Positions 1-10,931 of a stretch of 64,000 nt of DNA are shown here, piece by piece. Below the pieces are notes generated by a model, which was not told the DNA's origin, made no database searches, and was given only the letters and a program-made list of their open reading frames with translations. The stretch is from Macrostomum hystrix (lineage: Eukaryota; Platyhelminthes; Macrostomidae), in the NCBI GenBank assembly GCA_950097015.1, contig CATNEN010000038.1, positions 20,434,001-20,498,000 on the forward strand, in the 5' to 3' direction. Made by a program: the position numbers and the translations under genes. Positions within the stretch are counted from its first letter, which is position 1, and each line of letters starts with the position of its first letter.

Positions 1-963
1 GCAGCAGCAGCAGCAGCAGCATCATTACAATGTTGTAAGCTTATGTTTCTTTTATGCCGTCTTAAAAATCCTTAGGTTTGACTTTTATTCAAGTATTCCT
101 TATCCTCATGGAGGACTACGAATTTCCCGAATCCTCAAGTTGCTCTTATAATTATCCTAGATCCTCAAATTCCAATTTTATTGATCCCTGATTCTCAAGT
201 TCCATTTATAATTATCCCAGATCCTCAAGCTCCTCTTTAAGTTATCCCAAATCCTAAATTATGAATACCAATTATCCCAAATCCTAATTTAGGACTTTAT
301 ATTGTACTGCACTCTCAAAGGACTATTGATTATGGAAAATTCCTAATTAATTCCGCCAACCGCAGCAGCAGCAGATGCAGCAGCATCGTCAGCAGCATCA
401 GGCCAATCAGACTCAATCAATTACAAACGCGGCTACATCGTCCTCTGGTGGCGCCGCTTCGGCTCCAGCTGGAGCCGCCGCCGCCGCAGCCGCAGCCGCA
501 GCCGCCGCAGCAGCGGACGCTTCAACCGGCAGTCACGTGGTGCTGATCCGTGACCGGCCGCTGAATCGTGTCAAGGCGGATCTGGTTCACGCCCTGCTCC
601 AGACGCCCGATCTGATTCACACTGTCCTGTCACCGACGGCCTTCAGGGCCGAGCTAAGGCGACCGCCGATGCCGCCGGCTGCCAACGCCGCCTCCGCCTC
701 GGCCGCGGCCGCTTCTCTAAGCAATAGGCCGGTAAAATTCCAGGTAGAAATTCATAGGCCAGATCCTGATAGGCTGCTGTTTGCCATCAACTTTCAGCTG
801 ATCTCCGGTGAGTTGAAGCTTAATAATGTATGTTGTTCCTGTACATATTTTTAATTCTCTGAAACCAACCCCGATTTATACTAGGCCCAGTTCGGCGTTT
901 CAAACGTGTCTGCGACCAAATTCACCAGGCGCTACTTTCACCCAGATTATACGGTGCCGGACC

Positions 964-998
<35 letters not shown>

Positions 999-1487
999 CA
1001 GCTTCTTCTTCTGCTACCGCTTCAGCTGCTACCATGACAACAGCTGCAACGCAGTCTGGCCAGGTCGGCAAAATCGAATGTACTGTAAGATTTCTTTCCT
1101 CTTTTTTGTTACATTATTGTCACGTGTTTTTCGACATTGGATGCTAAAAATAGATTATCAAGTCTTAGCTAGAGGTTATCACGCGAATACCGCGTGTTAT
1201 TCGGCCTTGGATGCTAAAAATAGAATCTTCAGTATCAATTACAGGCTATCACGCGAACGTCGCGTGTAATTTGACCTTGGATGCTAAAAATAGAAGTTTT
1301 ACTGTCCGATCACACAAGCACTGTGATTAATAGCTTAAAATAGAAATATCCGTACATATTTTCAGGTGCACAGTCACGTGGTCAATCAAATTCTCCATTT
1401 TTATTAAGTTGCCATAATTTATATGTTTTACCTCCGCTTACCTTCCAGGTGGCTCCACGAGTTGATGCCAGCAGTGTCTTACTTTGA
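1..1487 (+). CDS. BRSK: BRSK/SAD-type serine/threonine kinase, C-terminal exons only (partial)
   Basis: This is the 3' end of a brain-specific (SAD) kinase gene; the kinase domain lies outside the window. Exons by splice signals: a possible CAG-rich exon end at 1-34 (donor GTAAGC), then 366-807, 885-1084 and 1449-1487. Exon 366-807 encodes a Q- and A-rich linker followed by RPLNRVKADLVHALLQTPDL, then FRAEL and RPVKFQVEI. These match the conserved C-terminal domain of BRSK1/2 (KPLxxIKADIVHAF, SFRAEY, KPVKFQVDI). Joining across the 77-bp intron 808-884 gives ISG/PVRRFKRVCDQIHQAL, the expected LSGPSRRFKRV-type segment. A run of about eleven glutamines (pure CAG) follows. The last exon is short, ending VDASSVLL and TGA at 1485-1487. 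AATAAA at 1844-1849 could be its poly(A) signal. The family is known for neuronal polarity and synapse roles. The family call is firm; the first and last exon borders are less sure. Confidence 0.82.
1120..1310. repeat. about 70-bp tandem repeat, 2.5 copies, in last BRSK intron
   Basis: The motif TTGGATGCTAAAAATAGA occurs three times at about 70-bp spacing, each preceded by a CGCGTGT- or CACGTGT-type segment. It lies in the intron 1085-1448. Copies differ by several substitutions, so it is an old duplication. Nothing else is seen in it. Confidence 0.75.
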
Positions 1488-3030
1488 CCTTGCAGAGCTG
1501 ATGGATCTTTTATCTGAGTGGACTTCATTTAATTAGTCGTTAATAGTTTGTTCTGCTTTTTAATTGATTGTTCAATTGGTATAAAATTTGTGAAGTTTCT
1601 TACTATTTAATTTGCAATGCGTTTAGTTAATAGTAATAATCGATAGCTAGTTAATGCTAGCGGTCACCTGTTTTTTTACTTTGTCTACAACCATTTTAGA
1701 AGCCTTTTCACTCACACTGACAAATCTAGTCCTTTATATTTGTTTTCTCAAGTTTTTTTCCCAAACGCATCATCATCAACGCAGCAATCATCATTGCTGC
1801 CTATAGTCAAACGCTTGATAAATATTTGTTAAATTGACAGGACAATAAAACACTGTGATAGACTATTTGTTCTCTTACACCACATGCACTCTAGTCAGTA
1901 CGTGTTCGTGCAATCTCAGTCTCACATATATATATATTTGTTAGCAAGTGATAACTAGACTGCTCTCTTACCTCATTTCGTTTGGTAGATTTGATTCGGA
2001 AACAAAACCTAATAATATATGTTTTTAATAGTCAGTTAACAATTTCGCTTTTTTACTGTCGTGTCCTTGTGCGATTTGCTCCTTTAAACTAAATTTAGCT
2101 TTTACGTTTTTTGTTTTTCTCCCTAGCAACCGCCTAGAAACCAAAAAGCATATCACGCAATGGCCACATGATGAAGCAACGAAAATTTAAAAAAATCTTC
2201 ATTAAAACTGGCTTATTTTTGTGGCGGTTTTGCACGCAAAATGTCGGTGTGTTTTTCTAATAAATGTCGTCACTGCACTACTTACAAGTAACAAGTAGCA
2301 AATATGAAAGTCGTTTTTGCGTGCCCTATAAAAACTAGTGTAAGTGTATTTTAACAATCAGATCCGAGTGTTTCTGAAGCGTACCACTATAAAATGTATT
2401 ACCAAGCTAACTTTGTAAGCATACTTCCCTTCTTTAAAAGTAGGAAGTCTAGGTTATTTTTGCCAAAGGGGAAGCACCATGGGGTATTTCAAATACCAAC
2501 TGCCTAAATCACGAAAGCTCCCAAACCAAATGACCGATTTTCGTGAGAGTCCACCGTGTGGATCAACAATTTTCGCTCTTTACGATGAACTAACTTTCAA
2601 AGCAACCATTATGGGTAAATCTATATATTATAATACGATTTTCATGACAGTAAATTAGTGTTTTAGCTAGGCAAAACGCAGTTTTTTTTCTGTAAATTGT
2701 ATGCGTTTAAGGAATGCAGCGTCCTTGTCTGACATGAAATGCATTTTCGCTTATGGGAATTTTTTCAATAATCGATTATCTTTTTATCTTAAATTCCAAA
2801 CACTTGGAATACAAATTTTGTTACTAAGCTAAAATCAATGTTATCGACAAAATAATTAGTTTTAATTGTTCAAGTCTATATTTACTTTCCACAGCAGTTT
2901 GTAGTCATGACTGTTGAGCACTTCGAAATTAACAAACCTATTATTTTGTTTGTTTAATTACTGATTTTGTCATTTTAATAAGCTGACTAATTTATGACTG
3001 AAGAAATCCACTTCTGCCCCAAAATGAATA
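1488..3030. other. BRSK 3' UTR and AT-rich spacer, no gene seen
   Basis: No ORF with family similarity was found here. AATAAA at 1844-1849 is a plausible poly(A) signal for the gene to the left. An interrupted perfect palindrome, GGTATTTCAAATACC, sits at 2483-2497 and recurs at 50472-50486. Confidence 0.5.
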
Positions 3031-3826
3031 TTTCTGACACATTAGATCCCTTTCTGACACATTAGATCAATTTCTGAAACATTAGATCCATTTCTGACAC
3101 ATTAGATCCCCTTCTGGCACATTAGATCCATTTCTGACACATTAGATCCATTTCTGACACATTAGATCCATTTCTGACACATTAGATCCATTTCTGACAC
3201 ATTAGATCCATTTCTGACACATAATATCCATTTCTGACACATTAGATCCATTTCTGACACATTAGATCCATTTCTGACACATTAGATCCCTTTCTGACAC
3301 ATTAGATCCATTTCCGACACATTAGATCCATTTCTGTCACATTAGATCCATTTCCGACACATTAGATCCATTTCCGACACATTAGATCCATTTCTGACAC
3401 ATAATATCCATTTCTGACACATTAGATCCATTTCCGACACATTAGATTCATTTCAGGCACATTAGATAAATTTCTGACACATTAGATCCCTTTCTGACAC
3501 ATTAGATAACTTTCTGATACATTAGATACCTTTTTGACACATGAGATCAATTTCTAATACTTTAGATCGATTTTTGGCACAGTGAATTGATTTTCGACCC
3601 AGTAAATCGATATCTGACACAGAAGTTTTATATCTGACACAGAAATTTTATATCTGACACACAAGTTTTATATCTGACACAGAAGGTTCATATCTGAGAC
3701 AGATGGTTGATTTCTGACCCAAAAGGTTGATTTCTTACACTGTAAATCGATATCTGACACAGAAGTTTCATATCTGACAAAGGAGTTTGATTTCTGACAC
3801 AATAAATTGATTTCTGACACAGAGGT
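3031..3826. repeat. 20-bp minisatellite, about 40 units
   Basis: The unit is TTTCTGACACATTAGATCCA. It is nearly perfect from 3031 to about 3540, then decays into divergent 20-bp units (TATCTGACACAGAAGTTT type) up to 3826. The gradient from homogeneous to diverged copies is typical of array ends that no longer exchange. It lies between the convergent BRSK and GLIS genes. Confidence 0.95.
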
Positions 3827-4022
3827 AGACTTGGGGTGTAACTAGTATTCTGTATCGATTTCTTTAACTGCAGTATGTGTACCTAAGAGCTAAATGAACT
3901 TTATATAGTTTGCAATAAAGGGACAATATCAATAATAATAGCGTGTTATTACTGATCCCGTATTTTAAATCTCTAGAATGAGTCAATAAAATATAACTTT
4001 CTTTTAAAAAGCTGAAATGGAA

Positions 4023-6284
4023 TCAGAAGTAGTCACTCGTATCGTCATTAGTATGGCAGAATGTGACAAAACACGGCTGCAGAAACTGGTGGTGGTTACA
4101 AGCTGAGTTCCCCAGACCTGCAGTAACTTCCGCTGCAGTTGTTGGATTTGAATTCGCGCCAATCGTTGAAGTTACGTCACCAGCCGAGCCGCAATGACTT
4201 CGGCTGTGCTTCCTTAGCGAGCTGGGATCTGTGTACCGCTTCCGACAGCCCGCTATGTCGCATGAGTAGGGCTTCTGTGGCATAAGTATTTTGTTTGTTT
4301 ATTTTAAGCACATTTGTCTGCAGTGAAAGGCAAGCTACTATATAGATAGTCAATAATTGTTTTCAGTTACAATTTTCAAAAGAGAGTTGAAATTAATTTG
4401 CCTAAAATTATCTGTCAGAGGTGCGGAATGCTAAGGCTGGGTGAACTGAAGCAATCAATAGTTAACTGTCTAAATGACACAAATTGTGTCAGAGTAGACG
4501 GGAATCGAGCCCCCGACCTTCAAGTCATGAGGCCTTAGAAATATAATTATACGTATAGGATATCATGCGAATAAATTTATTTCACTCGGTCTGAGATCAA
4601 TTATATCCTGCTCACTTCATCGGCGTGAGTCCTCTGATGCTTGGCCCTATCAGAGGAGTTACTGAATGCCCTGTCGCAGGCCGGGTAGCCGCATGCGTAG
4701 GGCCGTTCGCCAGTGTGCGAGCGATAGTGGATCTTGAGATTCTCAAGACGCGAGAAGGCCTGGAAAGTTTTTGTAAGAAAATTTTGACTTTTTTAAACTA
4801 AATAATGACAAAGACACAAATACAGACACGCAGATATACAAACAAAGACAAAGAGACAAAGACACATAAATAAAGACATCATGGATAAAGACACAGATGA
4901 AGACACAGATAAAGACACTCAGATACAGAAGCATAGATAAAGAGAAGCAGATAAAGACACGTACGAGTAGATAGATACATTATGACAAAGACACATGCAC
5001 TTCAGTTGCACCAGCTAGCCGTACCTTGCCGCAGCCGGGGTGAGGACAAGGATTGGGTCTCTCGCCGCTGTGCACTCGCATGTGAATTAAAAGTTTGTAG
5101 CGCGCATTGAAGGGCCTGCGCTTTCTGGCACAGCCGTTCCAGAAGCAGGTGTACTCGTCGTTTAGCGATCGCCGATCAACGTGCAGCCGCTCGATGTGGG
5201 CGACGAGTTGATCGACCGCGACGAACTTCTGAAACCGTTAAGAAATGGTGAACTTCTCAATCGACTTGAAAGCTTCTAAATCAAGGTGACAACTTCTCAA
5301 TCGAGGTGACAACTTCTCAATCTAGATGAGAACTTCTCAATCAAGTTGAATACTTCTTAATCGAGGTGACAATTTCTCAATCGAGGTGACAACTTCTCAA
5401 TCTAGGTGACAGCTTCTTAATCAAGGTGAGAACTTCTCAATCAAGTTGAAAACTTCTCAATCGAGGTGACAACTTCTCAATCGAGGTGACAACTTCTCAA
5501 TCTAGATGACAACTTCTCAATCTAGATGAGAACTTCTCAATCAAGTTGAATACTTCTTAATCGAGGTGACAATTTCTCAATCGAGGTGACAACTTCTCAA
5601 TCTAGGTGACAGCTTCTTAATCAAGGTGAGAACTTCTCAATCAAGTTGAAAACTTCTCAATCGAGGTGACAACTTCTCAATCGATGTGACAACTTCTCAA
5701 TCGAGGTGACAACTTCTCAATCAAGTTGAAAACTTCTCAATCGATGTGACAACTTCTCAGATAAAAAATCAAGGTGACAGTGTATGATGTCTCCTGACTA
5801 AAAACGTTATTCCTAACAATGTTTGCAGAATTAATAGGCTAATCAAATCTTTACAAACCATTGAGCAACCAATCCAGCGACACTTGTACCATTGTTGACA
5901 GTCGTCAGCAGTTTTACCGGCTCCAGACTGATTTGCAAACCAACCGGAAGTTTCCGGGTTACCAGACAGAATTTCAATATCAATAGGCTCAGCAGATAGC
6001 TGCGGCGGCGGCGCAGGCTCCAACTCAGCTAGAAGTTCGCTGAGCAGCTGGGTTTGCTGCTGCTGCTGCTGCTGCTCTGAGTCCGTTTCGTAGACTTGAG
6101 CTAACAGACTCTCCAGTCCTGGCTGCTGCTGCTGCTCAGGTTCATTGTAGTTTATCTGCCCAGTCCACTCCCAGTCTGTAGTTGTAAGCGACTCAAACTC
6201 AAGCCCAAACTCGGCAGATATGAGGCTGGCCTGAAGCGGATCCAACTGGTCATAGTGCTGCTGCTGCTGCGAATAGCTGTCCAT
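4023..6284 (-). CDS. GLIS: GLIS1/3-type five-zinc-finger transcription factor
   Basis: Kruppel-like nuclear DNA-binding protein of the GLI/GLIS/ZIC superfamily. Exons: 6284-5859, 5228-5025, 4759-4616, 4274-4023, all joined in phase 0, giving 341 aa. The start is the ATG before DSYSQQQQ. An acidic, Q-rich N-terminus of about 130 residues precedes five C2H2 fingers. Finger 1 begins CRWIGC. Finger 2 contains [20 protein letters not shown], finger 3 [18 protein letters not shown], finger 4 [15 protein letters not shown] and finger 5 [12 protein letters not shown]. The finger 2 and 4 wording (MRVHSGE, KHQRTH without the GLI-type insertion) favours GLIS1/3 over GLI or GLIS2. Intron 1 appears to use a weak GTTTGT donor; this is the only junction that keeps the frame and restores the 12-residue C-to-H spacing of finger 1. 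Only about 55 residues follow finger 5, so the long C-terminal activation region of vertebrate GLIS3 is missing or lies in an unseen exon. Confidence 0.9.
4434..4550 (-). mobile_element. SINE family 1 fragment (tRNA-like head), in GLIS intron 3
   Basis: The reverse strand reads CTCATGACTTGAAGGTCGGG followed by a B-box-like GGCTCGATTCC and ACAATTTGTGTCATTTAG. This matches the head of the fuller copy at 9686. It is truncated on both sides and lies within the intron 4275-4615. Confidence 0.75.
4800..4990. repeat. degenerate AAAGACACAGAT repeat in GLIS intron 2
   Basis: Loose 10-12 bp repeats of AAAGACACAGAT type fill most of the intron 4760-5024. Open frames through it on the reverse strand are repeat translation, not coding. 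Confidence 0.7.
5249..5777. repeat. 20-bp minisatellite, about 26 units, filling GLIS intron 1
   Basis: The unit is ACTTCTCAATCGAGGTGACA with variants CTAGATGAG, CAAGTTGAA and CGATGTGAC. A block of several units is itself duplicated (about 5300-5480 and 5520-5700 share the same order of variants). It occupies nearly all of the intron between the first two zinc-finger exons. Confidence 0.95.
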
Positions 6285-6409
6285 CTCGCCTAGGCCTGCG
6301 AAATCTTACGATGGGTATTTGACATGTTGCCTCGGCAGTTTGCTTTCACTAAAACTATCCGAGTTCTTTTCAACATAGGTTAAATTTGAATATTATTTGC
6401 ACTTAGCTG

Positions 6410-6480
6410 CGTACAGATGTTCAGTCCATGGACTGACGGGACTGCATGACCTTACCCATCAAATTTTCTAACCCCAGCTA
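6410..6480 (-). mobile_element. SINE family 1 fragment (3' half)
   Basis: Contains GCTGCGTACAGATGTTCAGT leading into the family palindrome CAGTCCATGGACTG at 6422-6435, then ACCCCAGCTAATTTTG. It is the reverse of the 9686 copy and abuts the SINE family 2 copy at 6496. Confidence 0.7.
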
Positions 6481-6495
6481 ATTTTGGTACCCTAG

Positions 6496-6790
6496 GGGGT
6501 GAGTGCCTCTAGCGCCAAGGTCCCTAGCTAGCCTGAGCTCGATTCCGCGGCGAGGCCACATTCATTCGCGGAAGATAAGGCTTCGGGCTTGTCGTGCAAT
6601 TTACGCCATTGAGGGCCAACCTCCAAGACACAGTGAGAGTGTACACAGCCTGACGATGAGAAAGTCAGCGTAGATGTACACACCTGTGTGAGCGTGTCTC
6701 TGCGTACAGTATCTGTGTGCGTGTGTGCTCAGGAGTCAGCGGAATGGGCAGAATTGCCTCCTGGCTGGCTGCGGGTCTACAGTCACCAAA
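6496..6790 (+). mobile_element. SINE family 2 copy (tRNA Ser/Leu-like head)
   Basis: Head GGTGAGTGCCTCTAGCGCC, then GAGCTCGATTCCGCGGCGAG (B box), CGTGCAATTTACGCC, AGGGCCAACCTCCAAG, AGTGTACACAGCCTGACGAT, GATGTACACACCTGTGTGAG and AATGGGCAGAATTGCCTCC. The same order of blocks appears at 28612, 46505 and 55005. It lies upstream of the GLIS start codon and next to the mariner element. Confidence 0.85.
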
Positions 6791-6839
6791 GGCTATCCTA
6801 AGCTAATAGTTCATTTCAAGATATACTCGTACAAGGGGT

Positions 6840-7593
6840 GTTGCAAAAGTTTCCGGACTAATGCTAATCCTGGTGACAATTTGTGTTTGATTTGGCTGAA
6901 AATTGATGTCTATGGTATTCAGCTGTAGAAAAGACTTTTCCTAAAATTTTATGCAGCTTAGGCAACCACAGCATACATGAGGGCCAAAATAGGTTGCAAC
7001 CCTTTGAAGCTGTTGACACGATTTTTTACAAACCAAAAGTGAGCGAAAATGAGTCGACCGAAGAATCCATCGGAGTTCGGGTCTAAGGAAAGCCAGCTTC
7101 CAACGACTGCTGAACCACCCAGCCTACAGTCCCGATCTCGCCGTCACCGATTTCCACCTTTTTGGCCCAATGAAGATGCCAATGCGGGGCGAGATCTTCA
7201 CAATGCCCGAGGAGGTCATCGAAGCAGCCAACAAGTCTCTACGTCAGTTCGATGCCAGCTTCTGGGAGTCTGGCTTCGACAAGCTGATTCAGCACTACCG
7301 AAAATGCATCTCCGTAAATGTCGAATACGTGGAGCGAGCCAGCAATCAACCTGTGGACGCATCCGGCGATAGAAGCGACAGTGACAGTGATTGGTAGCTG
7401 TAACTCGGAAATCGTATTTCATGACTATAATAATCTAGTGTAAAATCGCTTATTACTTTGGACCATCAACTCCAAACTTTCTGAAACTTAATAAAATCAT
7501 AAAATACAGTTGCCTGTTCGTCTGTTTAGATTTTTTGCTGAATCAGACTAAAATTATCACCATGACAAGCATTAGTCCGGAAACTTTTGCAAC
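6840..7593 (+). mobile_element. mariner element, internally deleted, with inverted repeats and transposase 3' half
   Basis: Imperfect terminal inverted repeats (left GTTGCAAAAGTTTCCGGACT, right its reverse complement, similarity continuing about 38 bp) flank 754 bp. Inside, the + strand encodes a mariner transposase C-terminus: HPAYSPDLAVTDFHLFGPMK, then EEVIEAA, FDKLIQHYRKCISVNVEYVE, ending TGG TAG at 7395-7397. The SPDL aspartate corresponds to the third catalytic residue of the family. A full mariner is about 1.3 kb, so the N-terminal part, including the DNA-binding region and first catalytic residues, is deleted. The C-terminal frame from about 7090 to 7397 is still open. It cannot encode an autonomous transposase. 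Confidence 0.88.
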
Positions 7594-8197
7594 TATATGA
7601 TTAGAATTTGTGAAGCTATATTGAAACAAGCGTTGCCTATCAGAACAATAGAGTTATGATACAAATTAATACAACTGATTTAAAAAGCCACTTACTAGAA
7701 TCGCCAACACCAACGAAAGACCTGTACTTGCCTAGATGAAAATTTTCTCTTTCTTTGTTTAATTCGCAATGGCTCACGCCATTTAGCGTCTTTTTATACA
7801 GGCCGATAAGTATAGATTGAATCAATTTATACCCTAACAATGAATGGACTAGGATGATTGCGTAAAATTTAGCATCATTAACTAACACAGCAAAGACAGC
7901 TGAGACACGCACTGCCCCTCTGCCACCGCATCATGCAGCCTTCTCAATTAGTGATGAGTGAGTGATGAGTGATTGTGGGCGTAGAAAAAAAAACTGTTTT
8001 TCCTTGCCGAACATCCGAGCTGACACGGGCAATCTGGGCCAAAATCAACTCCGATGTAATTTGAGATGGGGCTATGATCATTTCGTGATAGTTCACAAAT
8101 TCGCGATGGCGAGTAACTGCGGCAATCAATGTAACCGACAAGTAATGTTAGTGGAGCTGATAAAAGGCATAATCATGCGGCCTCATAGGCTATCTGT
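7594..8197. other. spacer, no gene seen
   Basis: Short open frames on both strands show no family similarity, no splice-consistent neighbours and no codon pattern like the real exons. Nothing is assigned. Confidence 0.4.
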
Positions 8198-8990
8198 GAT
8201 TAAGCGATCTCATCTGTTACTATGAGATCTCATCTGTCACTTCTGTGACTAAGCGATCTCATCTGTTACTATGAGATCTCATCTGTGACCAAGAGAACTC
8301 ATCTGTGACCAAGGGATCTCATCTGTGACTATGAGATCTCATCTGTGTGACTATGAGATCGCATCCGTGACTAAGAGAACTCATCTCTGACTAAGAGATC
8401 TCATCTCTGACCAAGATATCTCGTCGGTGACTAAGAGATTCCATCTATGACTATGTGATCACATCTGTGACTAAGAGATCTCATCTCTGACCAAGATATC
8501 TCGTCGGTGACTAAGAGATTCCATCTATGACTATGTGATCACATCTGTGACTATGAGATCTCATCTGTGACTATGAGATCTCATCTGTGACTATGAATTC
8601 CCATCTGTGGCAATGAGATCCCATGACTAAGAGATCTCATCTGTGACTATGAGATCTCATCTGTTACTATGAGATCTCATCTGTGACCAGGAGATCTCAT
8701 CTCTGACCAAGAGAACTCACCTGTGACTATGAGATCTCATCTGTGACTAAGAGATCTCATCTGTGACCAGGAGATCTCATCTCTGACCAAGAGAACTCAT
8801 CTGTGACTATGAGATCGCATCCGTGACAAAGAGAACTCATCTCTGACCAAGATATCTCGTCGGTGACTAAGAGATTCCATCTATGACTATGTGATCACAT
8901 CTGGGACTATGAGATCTCATCTGTGACTAAAATATCCCATATGTGACTGTAGTACCCCATCACTGACTCAGATCCCGTCCGTGAATGCGA
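8198..8990. repeat. 20-bp minisatellite with internal palindrome, about 38 units
   Basis: The unit is TGTGACTATGAGATCTCATC. It contains the perfect 12-bp palindrome ATGAGATCTCAT (BglII core). Variants include ACTAAGAGAACTCATC, CCAAGATATCTCGTCGG and CTATGTGATCACATC, many of which keep a palindrome of different sequence. A block around 8375-8540 is a local duplication of its neighbour. Confidence 0.93.
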
Positions 8991-9685
8991 GATCCCATCA
9001 CGTGGCTCGTTGTCAGTAGCAGATAATGAAAAGGCAAAAAATGCATAGCTGATGTAACTTATAATTAATTTTGCGGATAACATTACAAGAGAAAAATCAT
9101 TTCGTTTTTATTAATAACAAATTAAACAATTGACTTGACTTACTGATGCAAGCAGTCAAAACGACTAAATATAATCGCGATAAATATAAAACAGAACAAA
9201 CATTATACAGGCCTTATATTTATAAGAGAATTACTATTGCGTCAACAAGGAAAAAACAACAGGGTGCATCGTGTGGGTCTTTTATTAATTCATTTACTCT
9301 TGCGGCAGATAAAGTTGGCATGAAACTATGACAAAAAAATTTAATTTAGCATGCCAAAATTTATTATGATGATAATTACTTGGAAAGCATGTTTTATATA
9401 GGCTGGTTTATCTACAATTTGCTAGGCCAAAGAAATCAACAAGAAATTGAATAAAAAACACGACTTGCTAAACTACAAAACAATCAACAGAATAATATTA
9501 AATTACTGATATTGATATTATTAGTACTGATGTAATCAGCGTACGAATTTGAAAACTCATTAGAAATAACAAACTTAAATAAAATTTACAATAGTAAACT
9601 CAGTAATTAAGCGCAGTAAAAAAGCAGTATTTACCATTTAGAATTATCATATTATTATATATATGATAATATATATTATCATAAC
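8991..9685. other. AT-rich spacer, no gene seen
   Basis: AT-rich DNA with a TATATATGATAATATATATT stretch near 9656. No supported coding, RNA or regulatory feature was found. Confidence 0.4.
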
Positions 9686-10010
9686 TGACCGTAGAGGTTG
9701 TAGCCTAGTGGTTAGGGCGTCGGACTCATGACTTGAAGGTCGGGGGTTCGATTCCTGACTCCCCTGAACAATTTGTGTCCTTTAGCAAGACACTAAACTC
9801 TGCATCTGCATTGCTTCAGTTCACCTGTTCAGCTGTTAAATGGGTACCAGCATCAGCTGGGATAATTGAAAGTGGGTGTGGCGTCCCCCCAGTCCATGGA
9901 CTGAACAGCTGTACGCAGCCTTCAGATGCGCCGCGCATTAGCTGCGGCTGTGCTGTCGGCTGCACATCTGACCCAATTGGGGCAGGTGTAATCAATTATT
10001 ACAATTATCA
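9686..10010 (+). mobile_element. SINE family 1, most complete copy
   Basis: The tRNA-like head reads GTAGCCTAGTGGTTAGGGCG (A box TAGCCTAGTGG) and GGTTCGATTCC (B box), with CTCATGA in the anticodon-loop position (CAT, as in tRNA-Met). The body carries TTTAGCAAGACACTAA, AATGGGTACCAGCATCAGCT, the perfect palindrome CAGTCCATGGACTG (9890-9903), ACAGCTGTACGCAGCC and CCAATTGGGGCAGGTG. The tail is AT-rich. The A and B boxes are an internal Pol III promoter, as known for tRNA-derived SINEs. It has no coding capacity. Confidence 0.88.
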
Positions 10011-10931
10011 ATTATATCCTACCCGACTGTTTTATATCTAATCTTCAGATATCCCACCTGACCTTCTGCTATCCTATCAATTCTAATTACGTAGGCCTAC
10101 CATAGTGAGTTACAGTTAATAGCATTGTTAAAACTAACAAAGGATTTACAGTATATTAGCTTATTAGAAATACAACAGAATAGCATAGGCAAAAGTCATA
10201 CGTTTTTACGAAACTGAATAATTCATGAAATAATTATTATGGAAATTAAAATCATGCAAAGATCCCATGACTTAGATAATGAGTCATCCCATGATATTAT
10301 CCCAGCACAGATATATCTTAATAATATCATATTAAGATCATTAATATGATCTTACTGATTCAAGTATATAACAAAAAGCGAATTACTTTGTCCGATAAAT
10401 GACAATCTTCGAAGATAATGTCAACGCATAGCAACCAATAATGACTAATAAAAATATGCACATCGCCTAGGTAAATATTCACACAATCATTTTATAAATG
10501 TAGACGCATAACGAGCAGATGTTATATAGACAAATAATAATAGTTATATAATTAATGAGTAATATTTTAGTAAGGAAAAAACTAAAGGTACTTTTAGACG
10601 ACTTCTTACAACTGCTAGGCACTAGTTAATAAACAAGATTAAATTAGATTTATTTATAGATTTCAAGTAGATCCGCCCTTACCATCACCTAAAGTTTTAA
10701 TGAGAAGTGATTTAAGAACAAAAATTGGGCGACAAATATGTAACAGAAGCTCTAAGAAATGATTCAATCAGCAATAATAGGCATAGTAAGAACGAGAAAC
10801 AAAAACAATAAATATTGTAAACTACTAACAGTAGATAATATGCATTAAATGTGAAATTGTTTTACATTGTCTTCTATTCTTAGCATTCTAAAATTACATT
10901 AAAAAAAACAGTTCGAATCGATGAATTGAGT
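10011..10931. other. AT-rich spacer, probably includes nuclear receptor 3' UTR
   Basis: No coding signal. The reverse strand has an AATAAA-type motif near 10650, about 280 bp beyond the nuclear receptor stop codon; it is a possible poly(A) signal. Confidence 0.35.

Noticed and set aside
826-1269. 147-codon forward frame after the BRSK KA1-like region
   Set aside because: Wrong frame for the second BRSK exon and it runs into the intron repeat; the phase-corrected splice gives the conserved RRFKR segment.
7640-8225. Small open frames (60-90 codons) after the mariner element
   Set aside because: No similarity, no splice partners, and codon use unlike the recognised exons.
9686-9760. Functional tRNA gene
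   Set aside because: A and B boxes are present but the acceptor stem does not pair and related copies with the same body are dispersed; this is a SINE head.
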